From NCBI GenBank assembly GCA_016841185.1, contig JAENZQ010000031.1, positions 1-38,376 of the forward strand: a DNA stretch of 38,376 nucleotides, given 5' to 3'. Under the pieces are notes generated by a model. It made no database searches. It had not been told where the DNA came from and was given only the letters and a program-made list of their open reading frames with translations. This DNA comes from Anaerovorax odorimutans. Its GTDB lineage: Bacteria > Bacillota > Clostridia > Peptostreptococcales > JAAYPU01. This document shows, piece by piece, positions 1 through 7,333 of the stretch. The position numbers were made by a program, and so were the translations under genes. Numbering within the stretch: the stretch's first letter is position 1; every line of letters starts with the position of its first letter.

Positions 1-1305
1 AATCTGCTTGAGTTGGACTTCCAGTCCAGCTTTTTCTTTTTCCGCCTTTTCCAATTCACTCACCAGGGATGGCGAAGAGCAGCCTTGTCGTACTATACGG
101 ATTATATCAGCTATTTCTTTATTCAGTCGGCTGATCTGGCCATTCAGAGCACCTGCTTTAACGGTAATATCACTGTTCTGCTGCTGCATATATTTATTAA
201 ACTGTTTGGCCAATTGGGGCAGTCTTTTTTCATTAAATATTTTGGCCTCCAATTGACTCAATACATATGCTTCTATATACTCCCGTCTGATTTCCTTGTT
301 ATCGCAGGTGCGTGTTCTATATCGGTTGTTGCAGCGATAGGTTACATATAATTCCTTACTGCGGCCTGCTCGTCTGGAATTGCCAACCAGAGCCTGCCCA
401 CACTCGCCGCAGAAAATCAGACCTGACAGAAGATATATCTCTTTGGCCTTATATGCTCCAGCTCTGTGCCTGTTCTGCTCCATTTTGTCCTTAACCTTTT
501 GATATTCTGCTTCCGAGATTATAGCTGGCATACCTCCAGGGATTTTGATGATATCCTCTTCATTTTTGGATCGATGATTATTACGCTTGTTATTGGCATC
601 TTTAGATGTAGTTCTATTAAAGACATAGGTTCCCGAATATTTTTCGTTGGACAGAATATCGTGCATGCTGTTGACGGTAAAGGGTCGGCCAATCTTAGTG
701 CGATAACCTTGGGCATTAAGGCAATTTACTATTCGGGAATAACCATCACCGTTTAAATACATAGCAAAGATTGTCTTAACGATCTCAGCTTCATATTCAT
801 TTATCTCATATTGTTTTGTTTCGGGATTAACATCGTATCCTATAGGAGGTCTTCCTCCTAAATGCCTGCACTTATGGGCACATTCCTTCATATTCTTCAT
901 CACTTCTCGGGCCAGATTACGGCTGTAATATTCAGCCATTCCCTCCAGCACCGACTCCATCATAATGGATTCCGGGCTGTCATCCAGGCGTTCCAAAACA
1001 CTTATAAGCTTTAGTCCGCATTTTTTAATCTGATACTTATAGTGCGCGGAATCATACCGATTTCGCGCGAACCTGTCTAGTTTGTGCACTATTACCGCGT
1101 CAAAAAGGCCCATTTTGCAGTCGCTGATCATTCGCTGGAATTCAGGCCGTTTATCGGTTGTAGCCGATTTAGCGCGATCGATATAGGTTTTTACTACAGT
1201 TATTTGATTTCTGTTTGCATAATCGTGTATAGCGTTTAATTGAGCGTCTATAGACTGGTCATTTTGATTGTCACTGCTGTACCTGGCATATACTGCTGCA
1301 TTCAT
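1..1305 (-). CDS. Large serine recombinase (resolvase/invertase family), 3' end beyond the window
   Basis: The reverse strand is open without a stop from about 1305 to the left edge (435 visible residues). The N-terminus reads VYARYSSDNQ, the resolvase motif with the catalytic serine after A-R-Y (about residue 10). The segment HKLDRFARNR follows, then the recombinase domain with GGRPPIGYD. A zinc-ribbon segment comes next (FCGECGQALVG, then RCNNRYRTRTC), followed by a glutamine/glutamate-rich coiled-coil-like tail that is cut by the window edge. This architecture is that of large serine integrases, which integrate and excise phages, transposons and islands by a covalent serine-DNA intermediate. 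The start is set at the ATG two bases after the stop of the upstream small gene; an in-frame ATG three codons earlier lies too close to the AGGAG. It probably mobilises the island or its left neighbour. Confidence 0.93.
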   Translation of the reverse strand, partial: MNAAVYARYSSDNQNDQSIDAQLNAIHDYANRNQITVVKTYIDRAKSATTDKRPEFQRMISDCKMGLFDAVIVHKLDRFARNRYDSAHYKYQIKKCGLKLISVLERLDDSPESIMMESVLEGMAEYYSRNLAREVMKNMKECAHKCRHLGGRPPIGYDVNPETKQYEINEYEAEIVKTIFAMYLNGDGYSRIVNCLNAQGYRTKIGRPFTVNSMHDILSNEKYSGTYVFNRTTSKDANNKRNNHRSKNEEDIIKIPGGMPAIISEAEYQKVKDKMEQNRHRAGAYKAKEIYLLSGLIFCGECGQALVGNSRRAGRSKELYVTYRCNNRYRTRTCDNKEIRREYIEAYVLSQLEAKIFNEKRLPQLAKQFNKYMQQQNSDITVKAGALNGQISRLNKEIADIIRIVRQGCSSPSLVSELEKAEKEKAGLEVQLKQI

Positions 1306-1307
1306 AA

Positions 1308-1529
1308 TCAGCATTTCTCCTTTCTATTAGATTTTTGATCGGCAGCCTCCTGCAGATGGATCTTGTGCAGGGCTGCCAATAATCGCAAGGCTGGGAGAAG
1401 AAATCTTTCCTCCTCCTGCTCGTCCCGGAAATCTCTGCTTTCCAGAATGTTTACCTTGTTTGTGGAATAATTAGCTTCTGTCAGTTCAGTTCGGGAAACT
1501 GATGCTTCAAACTTAATTAGCTTGGCCAT
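1308..1529 (-). CDS. Small protein translationally coupled to the serine recombinase
   Basis: A 73-residue, highly charged protein (many E, K, R; a central D-E-Q-E-E-E run) with no recognised domain. A good ribosome site (GGAGGTGG) lies about 7 bases before its ATG. Its TGA stop is two bases before the recombinase start, and the recombinase AGGAG lies inside its last codons, so the two are probably translated together. It could be an accessory or directionality protein for the recombinase, but nothing in the sequence proves that. I do not recognise the family. Confidence 0.6.
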   Translation of the reverse strand: MAKLIKFEASVSRTELTEANYSTNKVNILESRDFRDEQEEERFLLPALRLLAALHKIHLQEAADQKSNRKEKC

Positions 1530-1590
1530 TTAGGCACCACCTCCATGCAAACCCCCCTTCTGTTTTTATAAGTCAGGCAATTTGAAGATA

Positions 1591-1665
1591 GTGAAAATGA
1601 AAAAAGTAAGTACTAACCCTTATAGCGGCAAGGGTTAACCGACTTACTTTTTACTTTCATTTCAC
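1591..1665. repeat. Imperfect inverted repeat upstream of the serine-recombinase operon
   Basis: AAAAAGTAAGT (1601-1611) and AACCCT (1615-1620) are matched by AGGGTT (1631-1636) and ACTTACTTTTT (1642-1652). The outer parts GTGAAAATGAAA and TTTCATTTCAC also match with small gaps. Each strand shows a stem followed by a T-rich run, so it can work as a bidirectional terminator. Its place about 60 bases upstream of the 73-residue gene also fits an operator or a recombinase binding site. Confidence 0.6.
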
Positions 1666-1932
1666 TTTTCTTTCACTAATAAGGTATTCAGTTTTAAGAA
1701 TGTAAGAAGATTATCGTTACGATCACATGAACTCCAGCTATTTTGTGTGTAAACTGCTCTCCTACTAAAAATAATGCCTGCTCTTATATTCTTTTGTACC
1801 AGATATTTCTAGCTCAAGTCAAGTATTACTGGGACAAATTGCAAAACTTAAGAATTTATACTTGATTCTTGTAAGTTTCTTTATTTACCATAGGTTCATC
1901 CCAGTTAGGATTTTAAAAAGACGATAAAGGTT

Positions 1933-2157
1933 TTACACACATTGCATTGTTGTTATGCCTGGAACTGGAGCGGTACATGGGATATTATGTTTAAGTAATT
2001 GTTCCGCACAAATCTCCCACAGAATTCCTAAAGATTTGCAGTTTTCCAGGCATCGATATTGGACCAAGTTAATTTTGGTCTCCGCACAATAGCTTCTTTC
2101 ATATTTTGGGGAGGAGTGCGTGCTAACATTGTACTCGCCTTGTGGGGGCTTGTATAT
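1933..2157 (-). pseudogene. Open frame without a start codon, possible gene remnant
   Basis: A reverse-strand frame stays open for 74 codons before a TAA, ending in HNIPCTAPVPGITTMQCV. It has no ATG/GTG/TTG with a ribosome site at its upstream end and no recognised family. It could be the C-terminal debris of a lost gene or chance. It is listed because the region has no other explanation. Confidence 0.22.
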
Positions 2158-2208
2158 TTACTGAAACTTGTATTGCCCCGATGATATTTTTTTTGCAGCC
2201 GTTTGTCA

Positions 2209-2248
2209 GGTCAGGATTAAAGGTGCCCCAGCGCCTTTAATCCTGACC
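2209..2248. repeat. Perfect 15-bp hairpin, REP-like
   Basis: Arm GGTCAGGATTAAAGG (2209-2223) is exactly complementary to CCTTTAATCCTGACC (2234-2248). Three further inner pairs (one a T-G wobble) leave a CCCA loop. There is no T-run after it, so it is not an obvious intrinsic terminator. Its right end, CCTGACCCC, is the same 9-mer as the end of the palindrome at 20195-20273, suggesting a family of dispersed palindromic repeats. Confidence 0.85.
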
Positions 2249-2275
2249 CCTTCGGCATGGGCATATATCTAGCAA

Positions 2276-2330
2276 GGCAAAGAGGAACTGCGCGGGTGTC
2301 GCTCAGACACACGCGCAGTTCCTCTTTGCC
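2276..2330. repeat. Perfect 19-bp hairpin with nested inner stem
   Basis: Arm GGCAAAGAGGAACTGCGCG (2276-2294) pairs exactly with 2312-2330. After one G/A mismatch, the inner GTGTC and GACAC also pair around the loop GCTCA, giving a stem of about 25 positions in 55 bases. No coding explanation and no T-run follow. It lies only 27 bases from the hairpin at 2209-2248. Confidence 0.88.
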
Positions 2331-2477
2331 GGCCAGAATAACCCTTCAACCTAATAATTATTGCTTTTTAAGGTAAAAACAGATATTCCTATTGCCATGG
2401 AACCACGGTTAGCAGCTATTCAGCAGAATATGAAAATCATTAAAATAGCCTAACACTATTTGAGGGGTATTAATTAG

Positions 2478-2741
2478 TATGGGTTAAATCAGGGTTCCAC
2501 TCATTTAGACATCCAGCTACCATCGGTATTTGGAGATAGTCTTTTCACTGGGAAAAAGGTTCCCCTCGCTTTCAAAAATATACTTGATTTATGGATTAAT
2601 CTTTTTATAGCCTATGGTCATATTGGGAACGGCCCGTTTTCATGGTTTTGCAATAAGATGTCAGCCCTAATTTGGCTCTGCCTTGTGACTCTGGAAGATG
2701 GCCGGATGGTTGCGATTGTTTCGGAACCTATGAGGTTTTGA
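2478..2741 (+). other. Open frame without a start codon before the tyrosine recombinase
   Basis: A forward frame is open for about 87 codons between a TAG at 2475 and a TGA at 2739. It encodes a hydrophobic stretch (LWINLFIAYGHIGNGPFSWF and following), but no start codon or ribosome site is seen near its beginning. Its end runs into the left arm of the hairpin at 2705-2757. It may be a remnant or chance. Confidence 0.2.
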
Positions 2742-2757
2742 AACAATCGCAACCATC
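2705..2757. repeat. 25-pair hairpin directly upstream of the tyrosine recombinase
   Basis: Arm GATGGTTGCGATTGTTTC (2705-2722) is exactly complementary to 2740-2757. Inside it, GG faces TT (wobble pairs in RNA) and AACCT pairs with AGGTT around the three-base loop ATG. The structure ends 23 bases before the ribosome site of the recombinase at 2794, so if transcribed it would sit in the leader. No T-run follows on the plus strand. It could be a recombinase binding site, a leader structure or a repeat-family copy. Confidence 0.88.
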
Positions 2758-2793
2758 ACCTGATACTAATAAACAATAAAAGGAGTGATGATA

Positions 2794-3702
2794 ATGTCAC
2801 GACATAATATCAAGTATCAGTTTAATAGTGCCATAGAAGGGGGGTTCAGGACCCAAATGGATAAGCATGCTCTGAAACATGCTGGTCAAACTAAAGGCAA
2901 AGTATTCAGCTTTCCAGAGAGAAAAAATCTCTGTAAACTATCACATCAAATGCACCAGTACCTTAAAACAGCGTATCCTGGCGTTCGTATGGCCGAGGAT
3001 ATTACCGCGGAACACTGGAATAAATTTCTTGAAGAAAAATCCAAAACCTCAAGCCGCTATACGTTGAATAACTATGTCAGCCGTATCGGCAAAATGGAGG
3101 ACCTGGTAAATCGGTATTTCAAGGTTACCGTGGAATGGCGGGGTAATGTAAAAGCTCCAGAATCAGAGAAAGCGAATGTATTGCAACGTGTGCAAAGCAT
3201 GGACCCGTCTGATTTCGAGAAAATACGGGAATACGGGCGTACTTCCAAATCCCGTGCTGTGGGCGCAGTTGAATTATCTGGCATATACGGGCATCGCGCC
3301 GCTGAATTATCGAGTTGCATAGTAGACGATATCGATACTGTTGCAATGAAAATACACATCAAAGGGAAGGGCGGTCGAGAGAGATGGGTGGATGTAAGGC
3401 CCGCAGATTTGCCTTTTCTGAAGAGCCTGATTGAAAGGGCTCGGGGCGATAAGGTCTTTGGAATCAAGGCTGATAGCATAAACCGCTATTTGCTTCGTGC
3501 TATGACCGCTGTAGGTATTAAAGATAAGTATCCGCTAACGTCCATTCATAGCGTTCGCAAAATGGCCGCGCAAAAGCATTGGGATGAACTAAGAGCCCAG
3601 GGTTTATCCAAGAAGGAAGCCGGGGAAGAAGTGAGCAAATGGCTTGGACATGGAAAAAACAGAAGCGATATAATTTCTGTTTATATAAAAGACAGAAAGT
3701 AA
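2794..3702 (+). CDS. Tyrosine recombinase (phage integrase family)
   Basis: A 302-residue site-specific recombinase of normal length. All catalytic positions are visible: R168 in GHRAAEL, K in KGKGGRERW (about 190-192), H252-x-x-R255 in IHSVRK, H286 in WLGHGKNR, and the C-terminal nucleophile Y297 in SVYIKDRK. The first 130 residues form the SAM-like core-binding region. ATG 2794 is chosen because AGGAG at 2781-2785 lies 8 bases upstream; the in-frame GTG 2785 and ATG 2788 overlap or abut that site. Such enzymes integrate or excise islands, or invert short segments. It is preceded by the large hairpin at 2705-2757 and followed by a zinc-ribbon gene 36 bp downstream that may share the transcript. 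Confidence 0.93.
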   Translation: MSRHNIKYQFNSAIEGGFRTQMDKHALKHAGQTKGKVFSFPERKNLCKLSHQMHQYLKTAYPGVRMAEDITAEHWNKFLEEKSKTSSRYTLNNYVSRIGKMEDLVNRYFKVTVEWRGNVKAPESEKANVLQRVQSMDPSDFEKIREYGRTSKSRAVGAVELSGIYGHRAAELSSCIVDDIDTVAMKIHIKGKGGRERWVDVRPADLPFLKSLIERARGDKVFGIKADSINRYLLRAMTAVGIKDKYPLTSIHSVRKMAAQKHWDELRAQGLSKKEAGEEVSKWLGHGKNRSDIISVYIKDRK

Positions 3703-3738
3703 CTTTATTAAAATCCAATATAAGGGGGAATAACTATT

Positions 3739-4218
3739 ATGCAAAACATTAAAAAAAGCCGTAAATTTGTGAAAATGGTAAATGGCGATATTGTTAATAT
3801 CCCGGAAACCATAAAAACCCGGTTTTCCTCGTATAAGTATAACGAGGAAAACCGGGAACTACGGGTTGAGTGTTTCAAATGCCATCAACAATTCGCGATT
3901 TATAAGTTATCAGCGGATAATGATTGGGAGGATATACACAGTGAGGTGGAATACCGATATGTTCGCAGCAAGGGGTACGGCACATATTGCGCTGAGTGCG
4001 AAGGGCAACAAACCAAACCAAACCAAACCAAAGTAGCTTGTGCCCTGGTCAACCGACGCAAGAGCTATGAACTGGAACCAGAAAACCAAAAGTATCTGGC
4101 TCACAGGGCTATCGATGAGGATATCTCGATAACCCAATTGTTAAACCACATAATTTCTAACGAAAGAAGGCTACAGCCTAGGGGCAAATTAATTGAAAAA
4201 CGATGTAGATCGAAGTGA
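3739..4218 (+). CDS. Small putative zinc-ribbon protein
   Basis: A 159-residue protein starting at an ATG after AGGGGG. It has two CxxC pairs (C45/C48 in ECFKCH and C84/C87 in YCAECEG), which could hold one zinc ion, and a basic C-terminus. No family is recognised. Two DNA oddities lie inside the coding region: a perfect 15-bp hairpin (3818-3856) and a pentanucleotide tandem repeat (4011-4030) encoding the KPNQTK segment. The gene follows the tyrosine recombinase closely, so a role as accessory DNA-binding protein is possible but is inference. Confidence 0.6.
   Translation: MQNIKKSRKFVKMVNGDIVNIPETIKTRFSSYKYNEENRELRVECFKCHQQFAIYKLSADNDWEDIHSEVEYRYVRSKGYGTYCAECEGQQTKPNQTKVACALVNRRKSYELEPENQKYLAHRAIDEDISITQLLNHIISNERRLQPRGKLIEKRCRSK
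3818..3856. repeat. Perfect 15-bp hairpin inside a coding region
   Basis: Arm CCCGGTTTTCCTCGT (3818-3832) pairs exactly with ACGAGGAAAACCGGG (3842-3856) around a 9-base loop, about 80 bases into the zinc-ribbon gene. A perfect palindrome of this size inside a gene is unlikely by chance and may affect translation or serve as a DNA site. Confidence 0.85.
4011..4030 (+). repeat. Pentanucleotide tandem repeat (AACCA)x4 in a gene
   Basis: Four exact copies of AACCA, plus a partial copy, occur within the zinc-ribbon gene. Because the unit is not a multiple of three, gain or loss of one unit would shift the reading frame of the last 60 residues. Confidence 0.8.
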
Positions 4219-4293
4219 AGGATAATAAGACGTTATACAATAATACTTCTGCAAGAGTCCGAGAAGTAGAGCACAAATTATAGATGCGATAGA

Positions 4294-4320
4294 GCCGCCT
4301 CCTCTTAATTGAGGAGCGGC
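4294..4320 (+). terminator. GC-rich hairpin, possible terminator
   Basis: GCCGCCTCCTC pairs with GAGGAGCGGC around TTAATT, with one bulged C. It follows the zinc-ribbon gene by about 75 bases and faces the end of the IS21 remnant, but lacks a clear T-run, so termination is only possible. Confidence 0.4.
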
Positions 4321-4321
4321 C

Positions 4322-4865
4322 CTACATAAGTGATATATTTGGCTAGGAATCGCATAATGGGGCACCAACTTCCCACGATTCCTTTATTATTAACTGCGTA
4401 AGGTGATTTGTCCAAAATTCATCTGCATTTGCAGCCCGGTAGATAATTCGTCAAGTGTTTCGTATTACCGTATGTATTTAACTTGGGGAATACCACACTC
4501 CTCTCTCACTCAATTAACGTAGTTTCTGACTGTTCTTCGCTAACGCCTTCATCTATCTTTCGTTCCCGCAACCAGTCCAAAACCTGAGCGCTGGTCATGT
4601 CCGGAAATCTGATTAACCAGGACCTGATTAGCTCATAATGTTTATCAAGTTTATTGCTCCTGGTCTTTCTTACTTCCAAGTAGCTGTTCCATTTCTTCAA
4701 GACTGAAGTTCGAGATAGATCAAGCCATCTGGATATCTAAATATATTCGTGTTTACTATCGGGCGGGCAGTTTTTGCCAGTCATCCTGGGGTAACCTACA
4801 TAATGCTATCTCCTTTGGGCTTAGACTTGGGAGGAACGATTTATCTTTAACAACCGTTAACATTT
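4322..4865 (-). pseudogene. IS21-type transposase (istA) 5' half, decayed
   Basis: Reading the reverse strand and joining frames gives pieces in the order of an IstA protein. An N-terminal segment (MLTVVKDKSFLPSLSPKEIA...) starts at ATG 4865. A helix-turn-helix (ISRWLDLSRTSVLKKW) is followed by KLDKHYELIRSWLIRFPDMTSA. Then come a segment with VREECGIPQVKYIR and YETLDELSTGLQMQMNFGQI, the region that normally carries the first catalytic aspartate of the DDE core. Stops and frameshifts break it in several places (for example TAG/TAA near 4756-4761, the stop at 4506, and a TAA after YIR). The C-terminal half is missing. Family assignment rests on the HTH plus the QMQMxFGQI-type motif. Confidence 0.7.
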
Positions 4866-5053
4866 TTGCCTTAACTTAATTCAAAAATTACTTGATTTTC
4901 TAATTTTTCTTTTATTAGTATACATATATTCGCTTAGTTTGTTTTTTTGTTTTGAAATGCCTTGAGGAGGTGAATAGTGATTAATATTTAATTTATTTAT
5001 GCATTAATACTGGATAAATCCAAATCAATTAAAATCAAAGGAGATGTCAGATT

Positions 5054-5722
5054 ATGAAAAATAATCAAGATTATATTTATTATTCCCAAAGACTAATTAC
5101 TCTTCTGAGAAAGTATGCGGAATCGTCCCAAGTGTCATATGTTCATGGGTATGAAAACTGCCAATTAAATAATAAAACTTTTGTAGACTTTAAACAGCCA
5201 TACACTCTATTCATTACAGATAAAGGTTACTTAAAAAGAAGCGGCCATGTCTCAGTAAATGAAGAAAAAGTAGATATTATTATGGGAGATAACGATGAAT
5301 ATTTGAATGAATACGATTCTATGACGGTAGGAGACTTAGAGTGGCTTGCCGACGAGTTTAAGCTTGAGCGGCCTGTAACCATATGGGAAAATATACGCGA
5401 TAAAGCTATTACGCAAATGGAAGAAGGATTCAATAAATGGGGAAACAGATATTATCCCGCAAAGGTCGTAACCCGTATACTCGAAGCATTCGGTGCACAT
5501 GGCGAACATCTTTGGGGTGGACCTGAGCCATTTGATTGCCAGTTTGCAAAATCGGATTGGAATATACCTAGATACAAATGTCTGCTTTACACAATATCCT
5601 GTGTTGTAATGAAAGACGGGAGTCGCGTAGTTTGGGAAAATGGAAAAAGCCTGATTATTAAAATTACCGTCTATAACTCGGATATAGCAGTAGTAGATAG
5701 ATTAGACGTGGTTTTCGAATAG
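5054..5722 (+). CDS. Unknown 222-residue soluble protein
   Basis: An intact gene with ribosome site AAAGGAGA about 8 bases before ATG 5054. The product is acidic and rich in Tyr and Trp, with no signal peptide, membrane segment or known motif. Aromatic-rich stretches include KWGNRYYP and HGEHLWGGPEPFDC. It sits between two IS21 remnants that read the other way, so it is probably cargo that arrived or survived there. A short hairpin (5737-5757) follows its stop. I do not recognise the family. Confidence 0.6.
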   Translation: MKNNQDYIYYSQRLITLLRKYAESSQVSYVHGYENCQLNNKTFVDFKQPYTLFITDKGYLKRSGHVSVNEEKVDIIMGDNDEYLNEYDSMTVGDLEWLADEFKLERPVTIWENIRDKAITQMEEGFNKWGNRYYPAKVVTRILEAFGAHGEHLWGGPEPFDCQFAKSDWNIPRYKCLLYTISCVVMKDGSRVVWENGKSLIIKITVYNSDIAVVDRLDVVFE

Positions 5723-5736
5723 GGCAAATAAGCTAG

Positions 5737-5757
5737 ATCCTACCTTTGAGGTAGGAT
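5737..5757 (+). terminator. 8-bp hairpin after the 222-residue gene
   Basis: ATCCTACC pairs with GGTAGGAT around TTTGA, 15 bases after the stop codon. It has no strong T-run, so it is a weak terminator candidate. Confidence 0.4.
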
Positions 5758-5764
5758 ACATATT

Positions 5765-6202
5765 ACATTTTATGATGTTGTAGCACCATTTGCAGTTCAG
5801 TAGCCAGACAAGACTTCTAGTATGAAATGGTAAGAGAGAAATATTTTTGGCACCTCTTTCCTTGCTTACATGCTTCCACCCCGATGGCGGTAGCCATATG
5901 GGTTTTACCGGTCCGTAAAGTATCAAATTTTCCTTTCTTTTCAGCAATGCGGCAGTTTTCAAAACATCTACCGAGATAGAAGCTGGTATTTCTATATGAT
6001 CAAGGCTATAGCCGTTAAAGGTTTTAATGACATCGAAGCTGGCTCTGTGCGATTTTTACGGTTTAACTCTCGTCTTTTCACTTCCGTTTCCAAAAGTTTA
6101 ACCAGAAACTTTTCATGGGTATCCGCTGTAATATCGGGATAGTTTTTTACTAGGGTTTCCCCAGCGCAATTGCTTGCAGTAGTCTTTAATCAGTTCTTTC
6201 AT
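5765..6202 (-). pseudogene. istB: IS21-type istB (transposition ATPase helper), truncated and frameshifted
   Basis: From ATG 6202, with a GGTGAG ribosome site, the reverse strand gives pieces typical of IstB: MKELIKDYCKQLR, EVKRRELNRKN, SFDVIKTFNGYSLDHIEI, and LLKRKENLILYGP followed in another frame by GKTHMATAIGVEACKQGKR. The Walker A region has lost bases (GP then GKTH), breaking the frame at the ATP site. At least three frameshifts are needed to read through. The gene ends near 5765 after LATELQMVLQHHK, well short of the usual 240-250 residues. It follows the istA 3' end in the normal IS21 order. Confidence 0.82.
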
Positions 6203-6208
6203 CTGTAC

Positions 6209-6630
6209 TCACCTGCTTTCAGGAAAAACATCATAGCAGGCCCTAGACCAGGTGTATATATTGCCGGTGTATTTCAAGGCATTGGGCCTTTGGCTAAGGT
6301 ACTAAGATAGGGCAGGCCAGTCCATTATTTTCTGTTCCTGACCATACAGTCGCTTGTGTCTTACTGATATTGCTCATTAACAATATCAACCTGATGTACC
6401 CCCAGTTTTATGTCTATCTCTTTACCAACTACCTGTGGAGAAGCTGAATAAAAATTGCCGTCATAACGGACTTTGCGTATTTATTGTACGACCCAATATC
6501 AAAAGGTTTGGTCGGTAGAGGGAGCATAGCGGCTTTATCTTCCAACAACAGCTCGGCTATTTCAGTTCCTTTAGGGTAATGCTTTCGTTGGGGTTTCAAT
6601 TGTATTGAACGGCGTCTCTTTTTTCAAAGA
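6209..6630 (-). pseudogene. istA: IS21-type transposase (istA) 3' end, decayed
   Basis: Frames on the reverse strand give IstA C-terminal pieces: QLKPQRKHYPKGTEIAELL, KAAMLPLPTKPFDIG, RYDGNFYSASPQVVGKEIDI, then RHKRLYGQEQKIMDW and QRPNALKYTG. Frameshifts or stops occur near 6470 and 6320. The last frame stops just before istB, as in intact IS21 elements. The 5' half is not adjacent; a different 5' half lies at 4322-4865 on the same strand. Confidence 0.78.
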
Positions 6631-6747
6631 CCTATGTTAAGCATTACAGGAATGCTCCCTATTGTAAAACAGAAAAATATGCAATACAGACACTTATTAA
6701 CCAGAATAGAGTAAAATATGACAAAATATTAACAAATAAGACAAATA

Positions 6748-6776
6748 TTGACATGGTTGAATTTAATAGGTATACT
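6748..6776 (+). promoter_or_regulatory. Sigma-A-like promoter for the HTH gene
   Basis: TTGACA at 6748-6753 and TATACT at 6771-6776 are separated by exactly 17 bases, 44 bases before the GTG start at 6821. This is close to the consensus for the housekeeping sigma factor. Confidence 0.8.
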
Positions 6777-6820
6777 CATAGAAGTAATTATGACGAGAAA
6801 GTAAGAATGGAGGGGAGAGT

Positions 6821-7228
6821 GTGCGCAGATATAAAGTGCAGGAATTAGCTAAGTATTTCGGGGTTTCAGAAAATACGATATTTCTGTGGATCTCCCAAGG
6901 GCGTTTTATGGACATCAAGATAATAACTCCTGTGGCGATAAGTATTGACGAGAATGTTATGTGGCGTGCTCAAACGGATGAACTTATTTCAGTAACGGAT
7001 GTCGTAAGGATGTGGTGCGAAGAACATGGCCAACATCAAAAAATAAACAGGGATGACGAATTAGATATTCTAAGTGATGAAATAGCGTTTTTTGAGAAAA
7101 AATACGGTGGCCCTTATAAAAAAACGTTGTATTTGAAAGAAAAATTGAATGAATTAGAGAAAAGGGACAACGATGAATGGAAATATTTGCTAAAAAGGCA
7201 TGGTGAAAATAAGTACAAACACTCATGA
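6821..7228 (+). CDS. Helix-turn-helix protein with charged C-terminus
   Basis: A 135-residue protein started by GTG 6821 with GGAGGGG 5 bases upstream. Residues about 3-30 (RRYKVQELAKYFGVSENTIFLWISQGRF) form a MerR/excisionase-type helix-turn-helix. The C-terminal half is rich in Glu and Lys and probably helical. A near-consensus promoter lies just upstream. It could be a transcription regulator for the following genes or an excisionase-like protein. It is not the WYL-type BrxR found upstream of many BREX operons. Confidence 0.7.
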   Translation: MRRYKVQELAKYFGVSENTIFLWISQGRFMDIKIITPVAISIDENVMWRAQTDELISVTDVVRMWCEEHGQHQKINRDDELDILSDEIAFFEKKYGGPYKKTLYLKEKLNELEKRDNDEWKYLLKRHGENKYKHS

Positions 7229-7333
7229 GATGAATTCATTTATATCGGGGAAACACTCCTTCACAGTTGCACAAATATTACGACCCGTTTAGATAGCTTA
7301 AACAAATTAAATAATGAAGGAGGTCTTTGTGCA

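Larger units (their letters stand above)
1530..2793. other. 1.25-kb region without an intact gene, rich in hairpins
   Basis: The stretch between the divergent serine-recombinase operon and the tyrosine recombinase carries no complete gene with start and ribosome site. It holds one imperfect inverted repeat (1591-1665), three long hairpins (2209-2248, 2276-2330, 2705-2757), and two open but start-less frames (1933-2157 minus, 2478-2741 plus) that may be gene debris. Promoters for the two flanking recombinase genes must lie here, but no convincing -35/-10 pair was identified. Confidence 0.6.

Noticed and set aside
8-756. Several forward open frames at the left edge
   Set aside because: They lie opposite the serine-recombinase gene, whose reverse-strand frame gives clear domain matches.
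2785-2793. Earlier GTG/ATG starts of the tyrosine recombinase
   Set aside because: They overlap or directly abut the AGGAG site; ATG 2794 has proper spacing.
4506-4700. 64-residue reverse-strand frame as an independent gene
   Set aside because: It is the helix-turn-helix part of a decayed istA; matching IstA pieces continue in other frames on both sides.
5702-5962. 86-residue reverse-strand frame as an independent gene
   Set aside because: Its first residues are the IstB Walker A region read through a frameshift; the rest is out of frame.
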